Below are positions 35,765 to 45,992 of a stretch of DNA of 64,000 bases, in pieces. Under the pieces are notes generated by a model. It searched no databases. It had not been told where the DNA came from and saw nothing but the letters and a program-made list of their open reading frames with translations. The DNA is from Sphingomicrobium astaxanthinifaciens (GTDB taxonomy: Bacteria > Pseudomonadota > Alphaproteobacteria > Sphingomonadales > Sphingomonadaceae): assembly GCF_022865105.1 (NCBI RefSeq), contig NZ_JAKNYM010000001.1, positions 682,001 to 746,000 of the forward strand, written 5' to 3'. Position 1 is the stretch's first letter, and each line of letters opens with the position of its first letter. Made by a program: the position numbers and the translations under genes.

Positions 35765-37852
35765 TTATTCGCGACCGCCCGCCACCGCATCGAGCCCGTC
35801 GACATATTCGGCGCCGGCGATGATCTCGGCCGAGCTGCCCTCGAAGGCATCGCCGATCGGCTGCGCCCGTCCGCCCAGGCAGGTCTGGAGGAACCCTTCC
35901 ATCGCCGCGAAGAAGGCCAGCCGGTTCTCGGGCTTCTGGAAGCCGTGGCCCTCGTCGGGGAAGTTGATGTAGGTCACCGGCAAGCCCTTGGCCTGCATCG
36001 CGGCGGCGAGATTGTCGGCTTCCTGCTTGGTCACGCGCGGGTCGTTGCCCCCCTGCCCGATCAGCAGCGGCACCGAGATGTCGTCGACCCGGCTGATCGC
36101 CGACCGCGCGAGCAGGTCCTTGCGCTGTTCGGGGTCGCTCGGATCGCCGACATAGCGGAACCAGGTGCCGGCGAGGAACGGCTTCCAATATTCGGGGAAG
36201 CTCTCGATCAGCGTGACGAGGCTCGAGGGGCCGACGATATCGACCCCGCAGGCGAAGCGGTCGGGGGTGAAGGCGACCCCGGTCAGCGTGGCATAGCCGC
36301 CATAGCTGCCGCCACCGATGGCCACGCTGTCGGGCTCGGTGATCCCCTCGGCGATCGCCCAGTCGACCGCGTCGATGAGGTCGTCGTGCATCTTGCCCGC
36401 GAACTCGCCGACCGCGGCGTTGACATGCTCCTTCCCGAAGCCGGTCGAGCCGCGATAGTTGACGCTCAGCACCGCATAGCCGCGATTGGCCATCCACTGG
36501 TGGATGGTGTTGTAGCCGTAGCTGTCGCGCGCCCACGGCCCGCCATGGACCCACAGCAGCATCGGCACCGCGGCTTCGGGGCGCGCATCGCCGTCGGCAT
36601 CGCTGCCGGGGGGCAGCGTGAGGTAGGACACGAGCGTGCGCCCGTCGCGCGCCTTGAGCTCGAGCGGGTGCATCGGCTGCAGCGGCGCGTCGGCGAGCGC
36701 CGGGCGGGTCCCGAACCATTCGGTCAGCGTGTCGGTCTCGCGATCGTAGAGGTGGTAGACCCCCGGCGCCTCGGCCGCGCTCTGGTGCACCACCCAGTAG
36801 CGATCATCGTCGGTGCGGCTGGTCACCGCGATCTCGCCCGCCAGGTTGGACTGGAGGAAATCAAGCTCGGCCTGCGCCTCGGGGGTCAGCGCGGTCCACT
36901 CGTTCTTGAGGTAGTTGCTCGAATAAGCGATCGGCGCATAGGTCTCGAGGTCGGAGAAGATGCCGTTAATGTCGGCCTTGCTGCCGGTCGCGATCACCTC
37001 GGCCTCGCCGCTGGTCAGGTCGATCGCGGTCAGCGCGGCGATGTCGCGCCCGCGGCTGTCGGTCATGTAGACGACATTGTTGTCGCGGCTGAAGCCCGTG
37101 ATGTTGGTGTTGAGCACGTCCTCCGAAGGCACCGAGGCGAAGAGCTCGCCGGGGCTCAGGTCGTCCTTGAGCCAGACGATGTTGAGGCTGCCGTCGGGCT
37201 GCATCGCGGCCGCCATGCGCGGGCGATAGAGATTGTCGCTGACGATGCCCGCATAGCCCGGGTTCTCGAGCACGAGCGTGCGCTCGCCGGTCTCGAGGTC
37301 GATCTCGTACAGATCGTGCAGCTGCGGATTGCGGTCGTTCAGGCCGACGAGGATCACCCCCGGGCGGTCGCGGCTCACCCCCTGCAACTGCGCGCTTGCC
37401 CCCTCGTAGGGCGTCAGGTCGCGCGTCGCCCCCGTGGCCGGGTCGACCGCGAAGACATGGTTGTTCTCGTCGCCGTCATTGTCCTTCAGGTAAAGCAGAT
37501 ACTTGCTGTCGACGGTCCACTGGTGGTTGGAGATACCGCGGTGGCGGTCGTCGGTGACCACCCTCGCCGCCCCCATGTCGCCCATCGGCGCGACCCACAC
37601 GTTCATCACCCCCTCGTCGGGGGCGAGCCAGCTGACCCACTGCCCATCGGGGCTGATCCGCCCTTGCGCGCGTTCGGGATTGCCGAACAGCGCCGCGCGC
37701 TCGATCAGCGGATACTGGTTGACGTCATACATCGCCGTCTCCTGCGCGGTGGTGGCGGGCGCCATTGCGACCGGCTCGGCCTCGTGGGTGGTGCAGCCGC
37801 CCAGCAGCCCCGCCGCCGCGACCGTCGTCAAAAGCTTGGAAAAAGGTGACAT
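35765..37852 (-). CDS. S9 family peptidase (prolyl oligopeptidase type), lipoprotein
   Basis: A 695-residue exported peptidase. The N-terminus MSPFSKLLTTVAAAGLLGGC is a lipoprotein signal. The middle has WD/beta-propeller-like blades (ISPDGQWVSWLAPDE), and the C-terminal alpha/beta hydrolase domain holds the catalytic Ser in GGGSYGGYATL (near residue 515), with Asp and His expected in the last part (DEGHGFQKPENR supplies His). It likely trims oligopeptides at the membrane or in the periplasm; its specificity is unknown. It is a single gene with its own terminator. Confidence 0.9.
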   Translation of the reverse strand: MSPFSKLLTTVAAAGLLGGCTTHEAEPVAMAPATTAQETAMYDVNQYPLIERAALFGNPERAQGRISPDGQWVSWLAPDEGVMNVWVAPMGDMGAARVVTDDRHRGISNHQWTVDSKYLLYLKDNDGDENNHVFAVDPATGATRDLTPYEGASAQLQGVSRDRPGVILVGLNDRNPQLHDLYEIDLETGERTLVLENPGYAGIVSDNLYRPRMAAAMQPDGSLNIVWLKDDLSPGELFASVPSEDVLNTNITGFSRDNNVVYMTDSRGRDIAALTAIDLTSGEAEVIATGSKADINGIFSDLETYAPIAYSSNYLKNEWTALTPEAQAELDFLQSNLAGEIAVTSRTDDDRYWVVHQSAAEAPGVYHLYDRETDTLTEWFGTRPALADAPLQPMHPLELKARDGRTLVSYLTLPPGSDADGDARPEAAVPMLLWVHGGPWARDSYGYNTIHQWMANRGYAVLSVNYRGSTGFGKEHVNAAVGEFAGKMHDDLIDAVDWAIAEGITEPDSVAIGGGSYGGYATLTGVAFTPDRFACGVDIVGPSSLVTLIESFPEYWKPFLAGTWFRYVGDPSDPEQRKDLLARSAISRVDDISVPLLIGQGGNDPRVTKQEADNLAAAMQAKGLPVTYINFPDEGHGFQKPENRLAFFAAMEGFLQTCLGGRAQPIGDAFEGSSAEIIAGAEYVDGLDAVAGGRE

Positions 37853-38053
37853 GTCCCGAGACTCCCCTTCGTTGATCGGGAGCCACGCTAAACCCGCGTC
37901 AATGACCTGTCCAGTGGTGTGCTACGGGGCTATGACAGCTGGCACGGCCTACCATCGCCCAGCGCGATCAGACCACCGCGGACAGCCCCCCGGCGGGAGT
38001 AAGCGCTCAGCGCGGCGAGCATCAGCGCCTGCGGCGCCACCCCCCAGCCCGCG

Positions 38054-39586
38054 CTACAGCGGGATGTTGTCGTGCTTCTTCCACGGGTTCTCGAGCTGCT
38101 TGTCGCGCAGCTTACGCAGGCCCAGCGCCACCCGCTTGCGGGTCGAATGCGGCATGATCACCTCGTCGATGAACCCCTTGCTCGCCGCCACGAAGGGATT
38201 GGCGAAGCGCTCTTCATATTCGGCCGTCTTCTCGGCGATCTTGTCGGGGTTGTCGCGATCCTTGCGGAAGATGATCTCGACCGCGCCCTTGGCGCCCATC
38301 ACCGCGATCTCGGCCGAGGGCCAGGCATAGTTGAGGTCGCCGCGCAGATGCTTGGACGCCATCACGTCATAGGCCCCGCCATAGGCCTTGCGGGTGATCA
38401 CCGTGATCTTGGGCACCGTCGCCTCGGCATAGGCGAACAGCAGCTTGGCGCCATGCTTGATGATGCCATTATGCTCCTGCCCCACCCCTGGCAGGAAGCC
38501 CGGCACGTCGACGAAGGTCAGCAGCGGGATCTCGAACGCATCGCAGAAGCGCACGAAGCGCGCCGCCTTCTTCGACGAATTGATGTCGAGCACGCCCGCC
38601 AGCACCATCGGCTGGTTGGCGACCACCCCCACGGTACGCCCCTCGATGCGGCAGAAACCGACGATGATATTGGCGGCATGCTTGGGCTGGATCTCGAAGA
38701 AGCGCCCCTCGTCGGCGACCTTCTTGATCACCTCGTGCATGTCGTAGGGCTGGTTGGCCGATGCGGGGATGACGCTGTCGAGGCTCTCCTCGAGCCGGTC
38801 CCACGGATCGTCGGTCGGCACCTGCGGCACCTCGTCGCGATTGGACGAGGGCAGGTAGGAGAAGAACTCGCGCGTCGCGAGCAGCGCGTCGATGTCATTC
38901 TCGAACGCCGCATCGGCGACGCCCGATTTCTGCGTATGCGTGATCGCCCCGCCCAGCTCTTCCTGCGTGACTTCCTCGTTGGTCACGGTCTTCACGACAT
39001 CGGGGCCGGTGACGAACATGTAGCTCGTATCCTCGACCATGAAGATGAAGTCAGTCATGGCGGGCGAATAGACCGCCCCGCCCGCGCACGGCCCCATGAT
39101 CACGCTGAGCTGGGGCACGACGCCGCTGGCGAGCACGTTGCGCTGGAACACCTCGGCATAGCCACCGAGGCTGGCGACGCCCTCCTGAATGCGCGCGCCG
39201 CCGGAATCGTTGAGGCCGATCACCGGCGCGCCGACCTTCATCGCCGCGTCCATGATCTTGCAGATCTTCTCGGCGTGCCGCTCCGACAGCGAGCCGCCGA
39301 GCACGGTGAAATCCTGCGCGAAGACATAGGTGAGGCGCCCGTTGATGGTGCCCGAGCCGGTCACCACCCCGTCGCCCGGATAATGCACCTCGTCCATCCC
39401 GAAGTCGGTGCAATTATGCTCCACGAACATGTCGAGTTCTTCGAACGAATCCTCGTCGAGGAGCACGGTGAGGCGTTCGCGCGCGGTCAGGCGGCCCTTC
39501 TTGTGCTGCGCGTCGATGCGCTTCTGCCCGCCCCCCATGCGCGCGGCATGGCGACGGCGTTCCAGTTCCTCGATCGTGGTGCCCAT
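38054..39586 (-). CDS. pccB: Propionyl-CoA carboxylase carboxyltransferase beta subunit
   Basis: Transfers the carboxyl group from biotin on PccA to propionyl-CoA. The 510-residue protein shows the two crotonase-like halves of the family: N-half with [19 protein letters not shown] and [14 protein letters not shown]-half with [20 protein letters not shown] and [11 protein letters not shown]. The start at 39586 (MGTTIEELE) has AAGGAGAGAG upstream. About 200 bp without a clear gene separate it from the S9 peptidase, and it is followed on the same strand by mce and the mutase after the intervening peptidase. Confidence 0.95.
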   Translation of the reverse strand: MGTTIEELERRRHAARMGGGQKRIDAQHKKGRLTARERLTVLLDEDSFEELDMFVEHNCTDFGMDEVHYPGDGVVTGSGTINGRLTYVFAQDFTVLGGSLSERHAEKICKIMDAAMKVGAPVIGLNDSGGARIQEGVASLGGYAEVFQRNVLASGVVPQLSVIMGPCAGGAVYSPAMTDFIFMVEDTSYMFVTGPDVVKTVTNEEVTQEELGGAITHTQKSGVADAAFENDIDALLATREFFSYLPSSNRDEVPQVPTDDPWDRLEESLDSVIPASANQPYDMHEVIKKVADEGRFFEIQPKHAANIIVGFCRIEGRTVGVVANQPMVLAGVLDINSSKKAARFVRFCDAFEIPLLTFVDVPGFLPGVGQEHNGIIKHGAKLLFAYAEATVPKITVITRKAYGGAYDVMASKHLRGDLNYAWPSAEIAVMGAKGAVEIIFRKDRDNPDKIAEKTAEYEERFANPFVAASKGFIDEVIMPHSTRKRVALGLRKLRDKQLENPWKKHDNIPL

Positions 39587-39663
39587 GACGTCTCTCTCCT
39601 TGGCCAGCGCGGGTGGCACAAGAGAGCAGCGATGGTCAATTGCCTGGAGCGGCGAACGCGGCC

Positions 39664-41121
39664 TTACAGCCCGTAATTCTCGAGCTCGTCGCCGACCAGC
39701 TTGACGATGTGGACGACGTTGGTCGAGCCCGACACGCCGAAGGGCACGCCGGCCATGATGAGGAGGCGGTCACCGCCGCCCGCGATCGAATGGCGCAGCG
39801 CCATGCGCTTGGCCTTGCCGACCATCTCCTCGAAGCTCGAGACGTCGCGCGTGTGCACCGCATAGGTCCCCCACAGCAGCCCGAGGCGGCGCGCGACATG
39901 CTGGCTCGCGGTCATCACCATGATCGGCACGTTGGGGCGCTCGCGCGCGATCCGCCGCGCGGTCGAACCCGAGGAGGTGTAGCAGGCCATCGCCTTGGCG
40001 CTGACCGTGCGCGCGATGCCGCGCGCGCTCTCGGCGAGCGCGTCGGCGGTGGTCGCCTCGGGGGCGGTCTCGGTGAAGTGGACACGGTCGCCATAACGCT
40101 CGTCGGCTTCGACCGCATGACCGATCCGGTCCATCATCTTGACCGCCTGCACCGGATAGTCGCCCGCCGCGCTCTCGGCCGACAGCATCACCGCATCGGC
40201 GCCGTCGTAGATGGCGTCGGCGACGTCGTTGACCTCGGCGCGGGTCGGGGTCGGGCTCTGGATCATGCTCTCGAGCATCTGGGTGGCGACCACCACCGGC
40301 TTGCCGTGCTGGCGCGCGGTGGCGACGATCTTGTTCTGCACCACCGGCACCTGTTCGGGCGGCAGTTCGACCCCGAGGTCGCCGCGCGCCACCATCACCG
40401 CATCGGCCGCCTCGAGGATTGCATCGAGGCTGTCGACCGCCTGCGGCTTCTCGATCTTGGCGAGGATCGCGGCGCGCCCCTTGACCAGTTCGCGCGCCTC
40501 CTCGACGTCGGCGGGGCGCTGGACGAAGCTCAAGGCGATCCAGTCGGCCCCCTGCTCCAATGCGAAGTCGAGGTCCGAGCGGTCCTTCTCGGTCAGCGCG
40601 GGAATGGGGATCAGCACGTCGGGGACGTTGACGCCCTTGCGATCGCGGATCGTGCCCGACACGCGCACTTCGGTGACGATGCGGTCGTCATGCGCCTCGG
40701 TGACCTTGAGCCGCATCTTGCCATCGTCGATCAGCAGCAGCGAGCCCGCGGTGATCGCCTCGAACAGTTCGGGATGGGGCAGGCAGACTCGGGTCGCGTC
40801 GCCCGGCGCGGGATCGCGGTCGAGCGTGAAGGTATCGCCCTTCTCGAGCCTGGCCTTGCCGCCCGCGAAGGCGCCGACGCGCAGCTTGGGACCCTGCAGG
40901 TCGAACAGGATGGTGGTCGGGCGCTTCAGCGTCTTCTCGAGCGCGCGGATGTGCCGGACCAGCGCCGCCTTGTCGGCCTGCTCGCCGTGGCTCATGTTGA
41001 TGCGGAAGGCATCGGCGCCCGCGCGCATCAGCCGCTCGATCATCTCCGGGCTGTCGGAGGCGGGCCCAAGCGTGGTGAGGATCTTCACCTTGCGACCGCG
41101 GGGTTTCATCATCTCGCTCAT
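39664..41121 (-). CDS. pyk: Pyruvate kinase
   Basis: Converts phosphoenolpyruvate and ADP to pyruvate and ATP, the last step of glycolysis. The 485-residue protein carries the usual elements: [20 protein letters not shown], the catalytic region with [19 protein letters not shown] with metal ligands, and ATQMLESMI. The start at 41121 ([11 protein letters not shown]) is chosen because homologues start just before TTLGPAS; the upstream extension to 41172 is rejected. It is divergent from the gapR gene. Confidence 0.96.
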   Translation of the reverse strand: MSEMMKPRGRKVKILTTLGPASDSPEMIERLMRAGADAFRINMSHGEQADKAALVRHIRALEKTLKRPTTILFDLQGPKLRVGAFAGGKARLEKGDTFTLDRDPAPGDATRVCLPHPELFEAITAGSLLLIDDGKMRLKVTEAHDDRIVTEVRVSGTIRDRKGVNVPDVLIPIPALTEKDRSDLDFALEQGADWIALSFVQRPADVEEARELVKGRAAILAKIEKPQAVDSLDAILEAADAVMVARGDLGVELPPEQVPVVQNKIVATARQHGKPVVVATQMLESMIQSPTPTRAEVNDVADAIYDGADAVMLSAESAAGDYPVQAVKMMDRIGHAVEADERYGDRVHFTETAPEATTADALAESARGIARTVSAKAMACYTSSGSTARRIARERPNVPIMVMTASQHVARRLGLLWGTYAVHTRDVSSFEEMVGKAKRMALRHSIAGGGDRLLIMAGVPFGVSGSTNVVHIVKLVGDELENYGL

Positions 41122-41270
41122 CGGCGCGCCCTCGTCTTCCTTTGGCTGATCAATACGTTGCCCGCGTGCCATAGCGCGCCCGAATTTTATCGCAACCGGC
41201 TTGAGCCCGAACGCCCCAGCGCCTAACCGGGAGCCGAGAATTATTCACCCCCACATAGGAGAATCGCACC

Positions 41271-41513
41271 ATGGCCGACGGCGCCATCGCAGCCGACCAG
41301 CTTCGCCTGCTCATCGAACGGATCGAACGCCTCGAAGAGGAAAAGAAGGCGATCGCCGACGACATCAAGGACGTCTATGCCGAGGCCAAGGCCAACGGCT
41401 ACGACACCAAGACGATGCGCGCCATCGTCCGCATGCGCAAGATGGAGAAGCACCAGCTCGACGAGCAGGACGCGCTGCTCGAAACCTACCGCGCCGCGCT
41501 TGGCATGGCGTAG
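41271..41513 (+). CDS. gapR: GapR family DNA-binding protein (DUF2312)
   Basis: An 80-residue all-helical protein with a long coiled coil ([20 protein letters not shown]) and the conserved [20 protein letters not shown] motif. The Caulobacter homologue is an essential nucleoid-associated protein that clamps overtwisted DNA and aids topoisomerases during replication and segregation. Length and motif match closely. A TAGGAGAA ribosome site precedes the ATG. It is divergent from pyk and followed by a large hairpin before ybjQ. Confidence 0.92.
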   Translation: MADGAIAADQLRLLIERIERLEEEKKAIADDIKDVYAEAKANGYDTKTMRAIVRMRKMEKHQLDEQDALLETYRAALGMA

Positions 41514-41546
41514 CCCGCCGCTTCCCGTTTCGGGTCGGAAACATTG

Positions 41547-41596
41547 ACGGCTCCCCGGTGTTGGTCCTCCGACCAGCTGACAAACCGGGGAGCCGT
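41547..41596 (+). promoter_or_regulatory. 13-bp hairpin burying the ybjQ ribosome-binding site
   Basis: ACGGCTCCCCGGT (41547-41559) is the exact reverse complement of 41584-41596. The 24-base loop contains a second small stem, TGGTC/GACCA (41562-41566 with 41571-41575). The only good Shine-Dalgarno for ybjQ, GGGGAG at 41587-41592, lies in the 3' arm, 9 bases from the ATG at 41602. TTTT at 41596-41599 ends the stem, so it may also terminate gapR transcripts. Confidence 0.6.
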
Positions 41597-41601
41597 TTTC
41601 C

Positions 41602-41922
41602 ATGATCCTGACCACCACCGCGACCATCCAGAACCGCGACATCTCGACCTATCTCGGCATCGTCCATGGCGAGGTCATCATCGGCGCCAACATCTTCAAG
41701 GACCTGTTCGCGGGCATCCGCGACATCGTCGGCGGGCGCTCGGGCGCCTATGAAAAGGCGCTCGACCAGGCGCGCCGGCAGGCGCTCGCCGAACTGCAGG
41801 GCGAGGCGAGCGAACTCGGCGCCGACGCGGTGATCGGTATCGACCTCGATTACGAGGTGCTCGGGCAGAATGGCTCGATGCTGATGGTCACCGCCAGCGG
41901 CACCGCGGTCAAGCTCGGCTGA
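41602..41922 (+). CDS. YbjQ family (UPF0145) heavy-metal-binding-domain protein
   Basis: A 106-residue protein of the YbjQ/DUF74 family with the typical [19 protein letters not shown] and [15 protein letters not shown] segments. The family forms pentameric rings and has no firm function despite its metal-binding label. ATG at 41602 is the only sensible start; its ribosome site is inside the 13-bp hairpin upstream, which suggests translational control or attenuation. Confidence 0.88.
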   Translation: MILTTTATIQNRDISTYLGIVHGEVIIGANIFKDLFAGIRDIVGGRSGAYEKALDQARRQALAELQGEASELGADAVIGIDLDYEVLGQNGSMLMVTASGTAVKLG

Positions 41923-41988
41923 GCAGGCCGCGCAAGGCTTCGGCGCGCGGTCGGGAACGACCGGTCGCGCGCGCGGGTTGACCGCTCC

Positions 41989-42231
41989 ATGTTCACGCGC
42001 CTCGATCCCCCCATCCCCATGCACGTCGTCGACCGCGGCCCCGGGCAGGCGTTTGCGGTCATCGATTATGGCGCCGAGCACCACCTGCTCTGGGTGGTCG
42101 GCATGGACGAGGGCGGCGAGATCTGGTCGGTGCCCAATCCGCAGGTCCGGCTCCAGGCCAACTGGTCGCTCGGCCGCACCAAGGGCCAGCCGCAAGGGGG
42201 CACCGTCGCGCCGCTGCGACCTCCCGCCTAG
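41989..42231 (+). CDS. Small conserved-looking protein of unknown function
   Basis: An 80-residue soluble protein with two short beta-rich stretches (MHVVDRGPGQAFAVIDYGAE and HLLWVVGMDEGGEIWSV) and a basic, Pro/Gly-rich tail (RTKGQPQGGTVAPLRPPA). Codon use resembles neighbours, and the ribosome site is weak. No family recognised. It lies between ybjQ and yebC on the same strand with gaps of 66 and 102 bp. Confidence 0.6.
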   Translation: MFTRLDPPIPMHVVDRGPGQAFAVIDYGAEHHLLWVVGMDEGGEIWSVPNPQVRLQANWSLGRTKGQPQGGTVAPLRPPA

Positions 42232-42303
42232 AAAGCCGCTCCCCAGTTGCTATAAGGCCCCATCGATTCATCAGATCAATCGGGGGTTTCGCCGCGGCGG
42301 GGC

Positions 42304-42328
42304 CCTCGAAAATTGCCAGTTTTCGAGG
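42304..42328 (+). promoter_or_regulatory. 9-bp hairpin burying the yebC ribosome-binding site
   Basis: CCTCGAAAA (42304-42312) pairs exactly with TTTTCGAGG (42320-42328) across a 7-base loop. GAGG at 42325-42328, five bases before the yebC ATG at 42334, is the ribosome site and forms the base of the 3' arm. Opening the stem would be needed for efficient translation. Confidence 0.55.
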
Positions 42329-42333
42329 ATATC

Positions 42334-43086
42334 ATGGCCGGCCATAGCAAATTCGCCAACATCAAGCATCGCAAGGGCGCGCAGGACAAGAAGCGCTCGG
42401 CGCTTTTCTCCAAATTGAGCCGCGAGATCACCGTCGCGGCCAAGATGGGGCTGCCCGATCCCGACATGAACCCGCGCCTGCGCCTCGCGGTCAACACCGC
42501 GCTCAAGCAGTCGATGCCCAAGGACAATATCAAGAAGGCGATCGACAAGGCCTCGGCCGCCGAAGGCGACGATTATGAGGAAATCCGCTACGAGGGCTAT
42601 GGCCCCGCGGGCGTCGCGCTGATCATCGAGACGCTGTCCGACAACCGCAACCGCACCGCCACCAGCGTGCGCACCATCCTGTCGAAGAATGGCGGCAACC
42701 TGGGCTCCTCGGGCGCGGTCGCGCACAGCTTCGACCGGCTCGGCCTGATCGAGTATAAGGCCGACGAGCTGTCGGAGGAAAAGGTGCTCGAGGCGGCGAT
42801 GGAAGCGGGCGCCGACGACATCCAGTCGGACGAGGAAACGCACACCATCTGGACCGAGGCCGACCAGCTGCATGAGGTCGCCAGCGCGCTCGAGAAGGTG
42901 CTCGGCGAACCCGAGACCGCCAAGCTCGCCTGGCGCCCGCATATGGAAACCGAGGTTTCGGGCAAGGATGCCGATACGCTGGTCAAGCTGATCGACGCGC
43001 TCGAGGATGACGACGACGTCCAGACGGTGTGGGGCAATTACACCTTCTCCGACGCCGAACTGGAGCGGCTCGGCCAGGCCGACTGA
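42334..43086 (+). CDS. yebC: YebC/PmpR family DNA-binding regulatory protein
   Basis: A 250-residue protein beginning [21 protein letters not shown], the invariant YebC N-terminus, with AGPEGVA-like [10 protein letters not shown] and three-domain length normal for the family. Members are described as transcription factors or, more recently, as ribosome-associated helpers for proline-rich stretches. The start at 42334 is decided by the family N-terminus. It precedes ruvC by 38 bases, an arrangement common in bacteria. Confidence 0.95.
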   Translation: MAGHSKFANIKHRKGAQDKKRSALFSKLSREITVAAKMGLPDPDMNPRLRLAVNTALKQSMPKDNIKKAIDKASAAEGDDYEEIRYEGYGPAGVALIIETLSDNRNRTATSVRTILSKNGGNLGSSGAVAHSFDRLGLIEYKADELSEEKVLEAAMEAGADDIQSDEETHTIWTEADQLHEVASALEKVLGEPETAKLAWRPHMETEVSGKDADTLVKLIDALEDDDDVQTVWGNYTFSDAELERLGQAD

Positions 43087-43124
43087 CGGGTGCAGGTCCC
43101 CCAGCCGACCTTGGCAAGCGTGCC

Positions 43125-43613
43125 GTGAGGATCCTCGGGATCGATCCGGGCCTCGGCACCACCGGCTGGGGGCTGATCGAGGCGCAGGGCAATCGCCTGC
43201 GCCACCTCGCCAACGGCCACTTGAAGACCGACCCCAGTGAGCCACTCGCGCAGCGGCTCTCGCACCTCGCCGCGCAGCTCGAGGCGCTGATCGCCGATCA
43301 CCGGCCGCAAGGCGCGGCGGCGGAGGAGATCTTCGTCAACAAGAACCCGCGCTCGACGCTCAAGCTCGCGCAGGCGCGCGGCGCGCTGCTGTGCATCGCC
43401 GCCAGCCGCGGCATCACCATCGGCGAATATGCCCCGAGCGTGATCAAGAAGGCGGTGGTCGGCACCGGCGGCGCCGGCAAGGAGCAGGTCCACGCGATGG
43501 TCAGGGTTCTGCTCCCCGGCACCCGCATCGCCGGCGCCGACGCCGCCGACGCGCTCGCCGTCGCCATCACCCACGCCCACCATGCCGCGAGCAGCGCCCG
43601 CGGCCTGGGCTGA
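43125..43613 (+). CDS. ruvC: Crossover junction endodeoxyribonuclease RuvC
   Basis: RuvC cuts Holliday junctions after RuvAB branch migration. The 162-residue nuclease starts [16 protein letters not shown] (GTG codon at 43125), where Asp is the first catalytic acid, followed by [22 protein letters not shown] with catalytic Glu and [15 protein letters not shown] with the last two Asp residues. A longer ORF from ATG 43029 would overlap yebC and is rejected. ruvA and ruvB follow downstream but not adjacent. Confidence 0.95.
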   Translation: MRILGIDPGLGTTGWGLIEAQGNRLRHLANGHLKTDPSEPLAQRLSHLAAQLEALIADHRPQGAAAEEIFVNKNPRSTLKLAQARGALLCIAASRGITIGEYAPSVIKKAVVGTGGAGKEQVHAMVRVLLPGTRIAGADAADALAVAITHAHHAASSARGLG

Positions 43614-43616
43614 GCC

Positions 43617-44588
43617 CTAGTCGGCGAGCGCCAGTCCGTCGGCGCCCGCACCCGCGTTGAACCGCCGCACCACCTTGCCCGTGTCGAGATCGACCAGCGC
43701 GACCGTCGCGCGCCCCGTCTCGGCGACGAACACATGGCGGCTGTCCTCGGCGAACAGGATCGTCACCTGCCCCGCCTTGCGGCTGCCCGATACCGGGATG
43801 CTGCGCGGGGCATCGCCATCCTCGATCAAGGTCAGCGCGCCGTCGGCATAGTCCGAGGTCAGCACGCGGCGGCCATCGGGGCTCACCGCGACGCGGATGG
43901 GAAAGCCGCCGGTGGCGTAGCGCCGCACCTCGCGATAGCTGCCGATCTCATAGGCGATCAGCGTATCGCGCGCGCGGTCGGCGACCCACAGGGTGCGCCC
44001 GTCGGGCGAGACCGCGAGCCCCTCGGGGGTCTCGCCCACCGCGATGTCGCGCCGTGTCTCGCCGCGCTCGAGGTCGATCACGCTGACCGTGCCAGACCCC
44101 ATGTTGCTGACGAAGGCGGTGGCCTCGTCGGGCGACAGCGCGACCATGTGGCTGACCTCCTGCCCGGTCGGGATCGCCGCCACGCTGTCATCGGCAAGAT
44201 CGACGATCGACAGCGTGCCGCTGCGCTCGGTCGTGATGACCAGCCGGTCATCGCGCGTCCACGCGATGCCGTGCGGCGCGGCATTGTCGCCCAGCGCGAT
44301 CGTGCGCAGCGAGGCGGGCGCGTCGACCGCGAACAGCTCGACCGCGCTCGCGCCATAATGCACCACCGCGACCGTTTCGCGGTCGGGCGAGGCAGCGACC
44401 TCGTGGGGCATCGCGCCGGTCGCGATCCGCGCCACCTCGGTGCCGTTGTCGAGGTCGATGAAGCTGACGCTGTTCTCGTCCTTGTTGCCGACCACGAGCG
44501 TGTCGGCGCTGGTGCCGTAGCGCAGCGGTTCGCCGGTCGTGTTGCAGGCGGTGAACAGGATGAGCGTGGCGAGGAAGAGGCTGCGCAT
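43617..44588 (-). CDS. YncE-like beta-propeller lipoprotein
   Basis: A 323-residue lipoprotein (MRSLFLATLILFTAC, acylated Cys15) with about seven 40-residue beta-propeller repeats, each with a pattern such as VSFIDLDNGTEVARI, LSIVDLADDSVAAI, VSVIDLERGETRRDI and VALVDLDTGKVVRRF. The proteins are periplasmic and bind DNA or small ligands in some cases; no function is assigned here. It lies antisense between ruvC and ruvA, breaking the usual ruvCAB run. Its start is 105 bases from the ruvA start, divergent. Confidence 0.85.
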   Translation of the reverse strand: MRSLFLATLILFTACNTTGEPLRYGTSADTLVVGNKDENSVSFIDLDNGTEVARIATGAMPHEVAASPDRETVAVVHYGASAVELFAVDAPASLRTIALGDNAAPHGIAWTRDDRLVITTERSGTLSIVDLADDSVAAIPTGQEVSHMVALSPDEATAFVSNMGSGTVSVIDLERGETRRDIAVGETPEGLAVSPDGRTLWVADRARDTLIAYEIGSYREVRRYATGGFPIRVAVSPDGRRVLTSDYADGALTLIEDGDAPRSIPVSGSRKAGQVTILFAEDSRHVFVAETGRATVALVDLDTGKVVRRFNAGAGADGLALAD

Positions 44589-44693
44589 GATCGCGTCCTT
44601 CGATAACAGGGTCGCGCCCCCTTCTACGCCCCCCGCGCCGTGCCCGTCACCAACCCCTCGACAGACGGGCAGGCGGTCGCCACAGTCCGACGA

Positions 44694-45293
44694 ATGATCG
44701 CGCGTCTCACCGGAACCCTCGCCGAAATCGGCCCCGACACCCTCGTCCTCGACGTCGGCGGGGTTGGCTATCTCGTCCATGTCTCGACCCGCACGCTCGA
44801 TGCCGTGGGGCAGGTCGGCGGCGAGGTCATGCTCCTCACCGAGATGCAGGTGCGCGAGGATGCGATGACGCTCTACGGCTTCAAGAGCGCGGCGGAAAAG
44901 GCCAGCTTCCACGCGCTGACCGGGGTGCAGGGGGTGGGCGGCCGCGTCGCGCTCGCGATCCTCTCGACGCTCGGCCCCGACGAGCTCGGCAGCGCGATCG
45001 CCAATGGCGACAAGGCGATGATCGCGCGCGCCAACGGCGTCGGCCCCAAGCTCGCCGCGCGCATCTGCAACGAGCTCGCGGGCAAGTTCGAGGGCTTCGC
45101 CGGCATCCCCGCCGCCGGCGCGAACGTCGCCCCCAAGGGCGGCACCGCCAAGGACGCGCTCAGCGCGCTCGCCAACCTCGGCTTCAAGCCCGCCGTCGCC
45201 GCCAAGGCCGTCGCCGCCGCGCAGGAAGAGGTCGGCGAGGACGCCACCCTCGACGCCCTCGTCCGCGTCGCGCTCAAGAAGGCGGCGAAGTAG
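44694..45293 (+). CDS. ruvA: Holliday junction branch migration protein RuvA
   Basis: RuvA binds four-way junctions and loads RuvB. The 199-residue protein has the N-terminal OB fold ([20 protein letters not shown]), the central HhH motifs ([19 protein letters not shown] and [16 protein letters not shown]) and a short C-terminal RuvB-contacting domain ([18 protein letters not shown]). The start at 44694 is decided by the family N-terminus. ruvB lies 700 bp downstream after an unrelated gene. Confidence 0.95.
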   Translation: MIARLTGTLAEIGPDTLVLDVGGVGYLVHVSTRTLDAVGQVGGEVMLLTEMQVREDAMTLYGFKSAAEKASFHALTGVQGVGGRVALAILSTLGPDELGSAIANGDKAMIARANGVGPKLAARICNELAGKFEGFAGIPAAGANVAPKGGTAKDALSALANLGFKPAVAAKAVAAAQEEVGEDATLDALVRVALKKAAK

Positions 45294-45413
45294 CCGCCAC
45301 CACAGGCAGCTCGATCGCGGGCGAACAGGCGCAAACTTACCCCTCGCGGTGACCCTGAACAGGCGCTAACCTACGAGAACACGACGCCGCGAGGCCCTAG
45401 CACCGGAACACCC

Positions 45414-45992
45414 ATGACGATTGCCAATCTCCTCCTTCTGCTGACGGCCGTCCAAGCGCAGCCTCCTGCGCCTGAAGCGGTGAACCGAACCATGGAGTTC
45501 ATTGCCGCACGGCCGGAGGAAGCGATGGTGCTGGGCCACTACGGGCGCCTGACCGTTCGCTCGCGCATTGCCGAAGGAGGACAGCTTAACGACCTTCGCG
45601 TGGCGAAATCGAGTGGGTCGGACCTGCTGGATGCCGCGACATTGGCGGATCTGGAAGGTGGCTCGGTCCGGGGCAGCGAGGTGGGCGATATCGTCGATAT
45701 CGAGGTCGATTACCTGCCCTTCGATCAGGACAACATCCGAGAGTATAGCTGTCGGCAAGCCACACGCGACCTCACATGGTGGCAGTCTCTCTCGGACCAG
45801 AACACGCCCAGGAACAGCAGCATCTATCGCATGCTGAGCGGGCTCCTCCTGATCGGCACGATCGATCACGGATCGCCGCAGAAGCAGGCGGCGCGATACA
45901 AGGCGTTCGGCGCCCATTTCGCGACCTCGATCGAGCGGTGCCGCGCGCGCCCCGACGCAAGTTTCCTGACCACCGCAGTCACCGCGGACTGA
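45414..45992 (+). CDS. Exported protein with TonB_C-like domain, unknown role
   Basis: A 192-residue protein with an N-terminal signal-like segment ([16 protein letters not shown]) and a TonB C-terminal-like region ([20 protein letters not shown] followed by [14 protein letters not shown]), the pattern of the TonB/energy-transducer fold. Later [12 protein letters not shown] and [10 protein letters not shown] hold two Cys that could pair. Its GC is lower than that of the flanking ruv genes. The stop TGA overlaps the ruvB ATG (TGATG at 45990-45994), so it is translationally coupled to ruvB. Confidence 0.65.
   Translation: MTIANLLLLLTAVQAQPPAPEAVNRTMEFIAARPEEAMVLGHYGRLTVRSRIAEGGQLNDLRVAKSSGSDLLDAATLADLEGGSVRGSEVGDIVDIEVDYLPFDQDNIREYSCRQATRDLTWWQSLSDQNTPRNSSIYRMLSGLLLIGTIDHGSPQKQAARYKAFGAHFATSIERCRARPDASFLTTAVTAD

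Noticed and set aside
37853-38053. Small minus-strand ORF (about 30 codons from ATG 38022) in the gap between pccB and the S9 peptidase gene
   Set aside because: Short, without a clear ribosome site or homology; the 200-bp gap shows nothing else that I can support.
41122-41270. Promoters between pyk and gapR
   Set aside because: TAAAAT on the minus strand and TTGAGC on the plus strand are seen, but no matching partner boxes at good spacing.
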